Shown one piece after another: positions 5,821 through 7,792 of a stretch of DNA of 7,792 nt. The stretch is from NCBI GenBank assembly GCA_903828035.1, contig CAIKKV010000304.1, positions 1 to 7,792 on the forward strand, read 5' to 3'. The notes below the pieces were generated by a model. The model did not search any database and was not told where the DNA came from. It was given only the letters and a program-made list of their open reading frames with translations. The DNA is from an uncultured bacterium. Lineage in GTDB: Bacteria; Verrucomicrobiota; Kiritimatiellia; CAIKKV01. The position numbers and the translations under genes were made by a program. Positions within the stretch are counted from its first letter, which is position 1. Each line of letters opens with the position of its first letter.

Positions 5821-5825
5821 CAATT
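5810..5825 (+). promoter_or_regulatory. Reference copy of the shared 16-nt element
   Basis: ATTGTGGAAATCAATT comprises the right half of the palindrome plus five further bases. Related copies lie at 3015-3030 (13/16) and 2688-2703 (12/16), each in a promoter region of this cluster and on the same strand. Confidence 0.45.
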
Positions 5826-5837
5826 CGGTATCAGTGA

Positions 5838-5866
5838 ATAATAGGCTAAAGCCGGCCACCCGTCAA
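5838..5866 (-). promoter_or_regulatory. Strong sigma70-type promoter of the QueG-like operon
   Basis: Read on the minus strand, TTGACG (5866-5861, 5/6) and TATTAT (5843-5838, 5/6) are separated by exactly 17 nt. Transcription would start near 5831, giving a leader of about 42 nt that contains the palindrome and AAGGAG. This is the best promoter in the window. It separates the operon from the upstream beta-mannosidase gene. Confidence 0.75.
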
Positions 5867-5920
5867 GGGGGTGCGGCGGGATCGACCCGGCCAAAAGAGA
5901 AGACGCCTCGACGCCCTTTC
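5867..5920. other. Spacer after the beta-mannosidase gene
   Basis: Between the beta-mannosidase stop and the -35 of the next promoter I see a short direct repeat (GACGCC-TC-GACGCC near 5902-5915) but no hairpin with a T-run, so no intrinsic terminator is called. Read-through into the QueG-like operon is possible. Confidence 0.4.
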
Positions 5921-7792
5921 TCAGGCGGACGTGTCAAAAAGGCTTCGCACCTTCAAGGCCCGGGAGAACGGTAGGAAGGTCATCGCCAGGGCCGGCGTCG
6001 CCGTGATTTCGATGGCCCTTCCCGCTTCAAGGGAAACGAACTGGTCCGAGCAGGCCAGGTGCATCCCCGGAATCTCCAGCCAGGCCCAGAGCGCGGGCTT
6101 GCGCGCTTGAAGGGTGACGCGGAAAGAGCCGTTCCCGGCCGATGCGATCCGGCGGGTGATCCGCGGATCCTGAAGCTCAAGATGCTTCGGCCGGGCAAAC
6201 AGGACCAGATTGCGCGACACCGGATGAGAGCCGGCCGCGAGCTCCAGCCAGAGTAGCAGGTTTCGGGGCCCGGTCCCGGCCAGCTCCCGTTTAAACGAGA
6301 GCAGCGCGACCGGCGTATTGCGCCCCGCCGCCGCCGACACCACCTTCCGCCCCTTCCGCAACACCTTCCCCCCGAGATCGGTCAGGCTCCACTTCAATAC
6401 GGCCTTCACTGGCTCGCGCAGGTCGCTGGTGGCATGCACCTGGACGGCTCCGGTCGCCACGTTCTCCACGGCCGACACCATCAGCGGCGCGAAGAAGCGG
6501 CGGGCGAAATAGTGGGTCGCCTTCCACCGGCCGAAGTAGTCGAGGCTGGACCAGCTCGCGCCGGGCCAGGTGTCGTTCAGCTGCCAGATGAGCGCGCCCA
6601 TGGAGCGCGGCATCGACTGCCTCCAGTGCTCGCAGGCCATCTTCATCGCCAGGGCCTGAAGGAGCTGGCTCAGCCAGAGGGTCGAATCGAAATCCGTCGG
6701 CATCCGGAACCAGTCGAGCATGTACTGCATGATGACCGTGTTGCCGCTGCCGCAGCGCTGATGGGCCTCCATCACGTAGCTGGTGATATTGCGATCGGCC
6801 GGCTGGGTGAAGGTGCCCACGGTGGCCGGCTCGGGAAAGCTCTGGAAGCCGAACTCGCTGACGAAGCGATGAGGCTGCGTGCGGTAGAATTCGAACGGCT
6901 TTTTTCCGTGCCAGACCGACCAGAGATGCGCGTCACCCTTGCCGGGGTTGTCGATCCAGAAATCCGGGTTGTAGCGCTCGCCGGCTTCCTTATACGGGCT
7001 GCCGGGCCAGTAGCTCCGCTCCGGATCGAGCCGGGCCAGCATCTCCGGAATTCGCTTCTCGAAAAAGAGCCGGTACTGCTTGAGCGCCATGTGGCCGATG
7101 TCGGCCTTATCCGCGGCGAACCCGCACGATTCGATCTCGTTGTTGCCGCACCAGAGCGCCAGGCAGGCGTGATGGCGGAGGCGGCGGACATTCTGTTCCA
7201 TCTCGATCGTGGCATTGTCCACAAACGCCTTGTCCTCGAGCGGATACGGGGCGCAGGCGAACATGAAATCCTGCCAGACGCAAAGCCCCAGCTCGTCGCA
7301 GAGATCGTAAAACCCGTCGGGCTCGTACACGCCGCCGCCCCAGACGCGGATCATGTTCATGTTGGCTTCGGCCGCCGAGGAGAGGAGCTCGCCCACTTTC
7401 CGCATCGTCAGCCGCGTGGCAAACGCGTCCGCGGGAATCCAGTTGGCGCCCTTGGCAAAGAACGGGACGCCATTGGCCTGGAAAGCAAACGACTCCCCCC
7501 ACTGATCTTTTTCACGGACCAGGCTGAGCGTGCGAAGCCCGATGCGGCGGCTCTGGCGATTGAGCAGGCGGCCTTGCGCATCCACGATTTCGACCAAAAG
7601 CTCGTAGAGATTCTGCGGGCCCATGTTGCGGGGCCACCAGAGCTGCGGATGGCTGACCGCCATCCTCACATCCACCGTGCGGCCGCGCACCGCCTGCTCC
7701 TGCCGGCCAACGGGCTTCCCTTTGAAGGAAAGCGTTGTCCGGACGGAAATGGCCTCGGAAGAAAACCGCTCCACGCCGACCGCGATCTGCAG
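5921..7792 (-). CDS. Beta-mannosidase, glycoside hydrolase family 2 (5' end missing)
   Basis: The frame is open to the right edge, so the gene is cut there; 623 residues remain and about 200-220 N-terminal residues (most of the sugar-binding jelly-roll domain) lie outside. The enzyme would remove beta-linked mannose from the non-reducing ends of manno-oligosaccharides or glycans. In fragment numbering the immunoglobulin-like domain (about 1-95) is followed by the TIM-barrel domain with RVWGGGVYEPDGFYDLCDE (149-167), then WQDFMFACAPYP (173-184), which are beta-mannosidase hallmarks. The acid/base is Glu219 in WCGNNE (codon 7138-7136), and the nucleophile is Glu313 in FVSEFGFQSFP (codon 6856-6854). 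C-terminal beta-domains run to the end. Both catalytic residues are intact. It ends about 130 nt before the next minus-strand gene, which has its own promoter. Whether it is exported cannot be judged. Confidence 0.93.
   Translation of the reverse strand: MQIAVGVERFSSEAISVRTTLSFKGKPVGRQEQAVRGRTVDVRMAVSHPQLWWPRNMGPQNLYELLVEIVDAQGRLLNRQSRRIGLRTLSLVREKDQWGESFAFQANGVPFFAKGANWIPADAFATRLTMRKVGELLSSAAEANMNMIRVWGGGVYEPDGFYDLCDELGLCVWQDFMFACAPYPLEDKAFVDNATIEMEQNVRRLRHHACLALWCGNNEIESCGFAADKADIGHMALKQYRLFFEKRIPEMLARLDPERSYWPGSPYKEAGERYNPDFWIDNPGKGDAHLWSVWHGKKPFEFYRTQPHRFVSEFGFQSFPEPATVGTFTQPADRNITSYVMEAHQRCGSGNTVIMQYMLDWFRMPTDFDSTLWLSQLLQALAMKMACEHWRQSMPRSMGALIWQLNDTWPGASWSSLDYFGRWKATHYFARRFFAPLMVSAVENVATGAVQVHATSDLREPVKAVLKWSLTDLGGKVLRKGRKVVSAAAGRNTPVALLSFKRELAGTGPRNLLLWLELAAGSHPVSRNLVLFARPKHLELQDPRITRRIASAGNGSFRVTLQARKPALWAWLEIPGMHLACSDQFVSLEAGRAIEITATPALAMTFLPFSRALKVRSLFDTSA

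Noticed and set aside
4932..5837. A 301-codon plus-strand open frame opposite the shorter QueG-like gene
   Set aside because: It runs through the promoter and operator of the real gene on the other strand and has no family features.

Overview
The window is GC-rich bacterial chromosomal DNA (clearly above 60% by eye, not counted) with tightly packed genes and recognisable sigma70-type signals. No rRNA, tRNA, mobile element or CRISPR array was seen. A GH2 beta-mannosidase, a cytoplasmic neutral-ceramidase-fold protein, a URO-D-fold protein and short QueG-like iron-sulfur proteins together fit a polysaccharide-degrading member of the PVC group (Verrucomicrobiota, Kiritimatiellota or Lentisphaerota). 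That assignment is inference from gene content and is weak.

Layout. Positions 1-151 hold no gene I can support. Positions 152-2529 are a minus-strand, translationally coupled pair: a URO-D-like protein (1438-2529) followed by a ceramidase-like protein (152-1435). Across a 187-nt divergent intergenic region lies a plus-strand 4-oxalocrotonate tautomerase-like gene (2717-2917), followed by an IclR-family regulator (3051-3791). Converging on the regulator, with stop codons 13 nt apart, is a minus-strand operon of two paralogous double-[4Fe-4S] QueG-like proteins (4908-5789, then 3805-4911, overlapping by ATGA). A beta-mannosidase (5921-7792, minus strand) runs off the right edge without its N-terminus.

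How it may work together. The QueG-like operon has a near-consensus promoter (TTGACG, 17 nt, TATTAT). It is followed by a 19-nt near-palindrome ending just before the Shine-Dalgarno sequence. A 16-nt element inside and beside that palindrome recurs at 13/16 in the iclR promoter and at 12/16 just after the -10 of the tautomerase promoter. The simplest reading is one local regulon in which the IclR protein controls itself, the tautomerase (and perhaps the divergent URO-D-like/ceramidase-like pair) and the iron-sulfur pair. URO-D-fold proteins include corrinoid methyltransferases, and the QueG/reductive-dehalogenase superfamily binds cobalamin and two [4Fe-4S] clusters. A small-molecule catabolic pathway using cobalamin or low-potential reduction is therefore plausible, but the substrate cannot be read from the sequence. 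The beta-mannosidase looks like a separate transcription unit.
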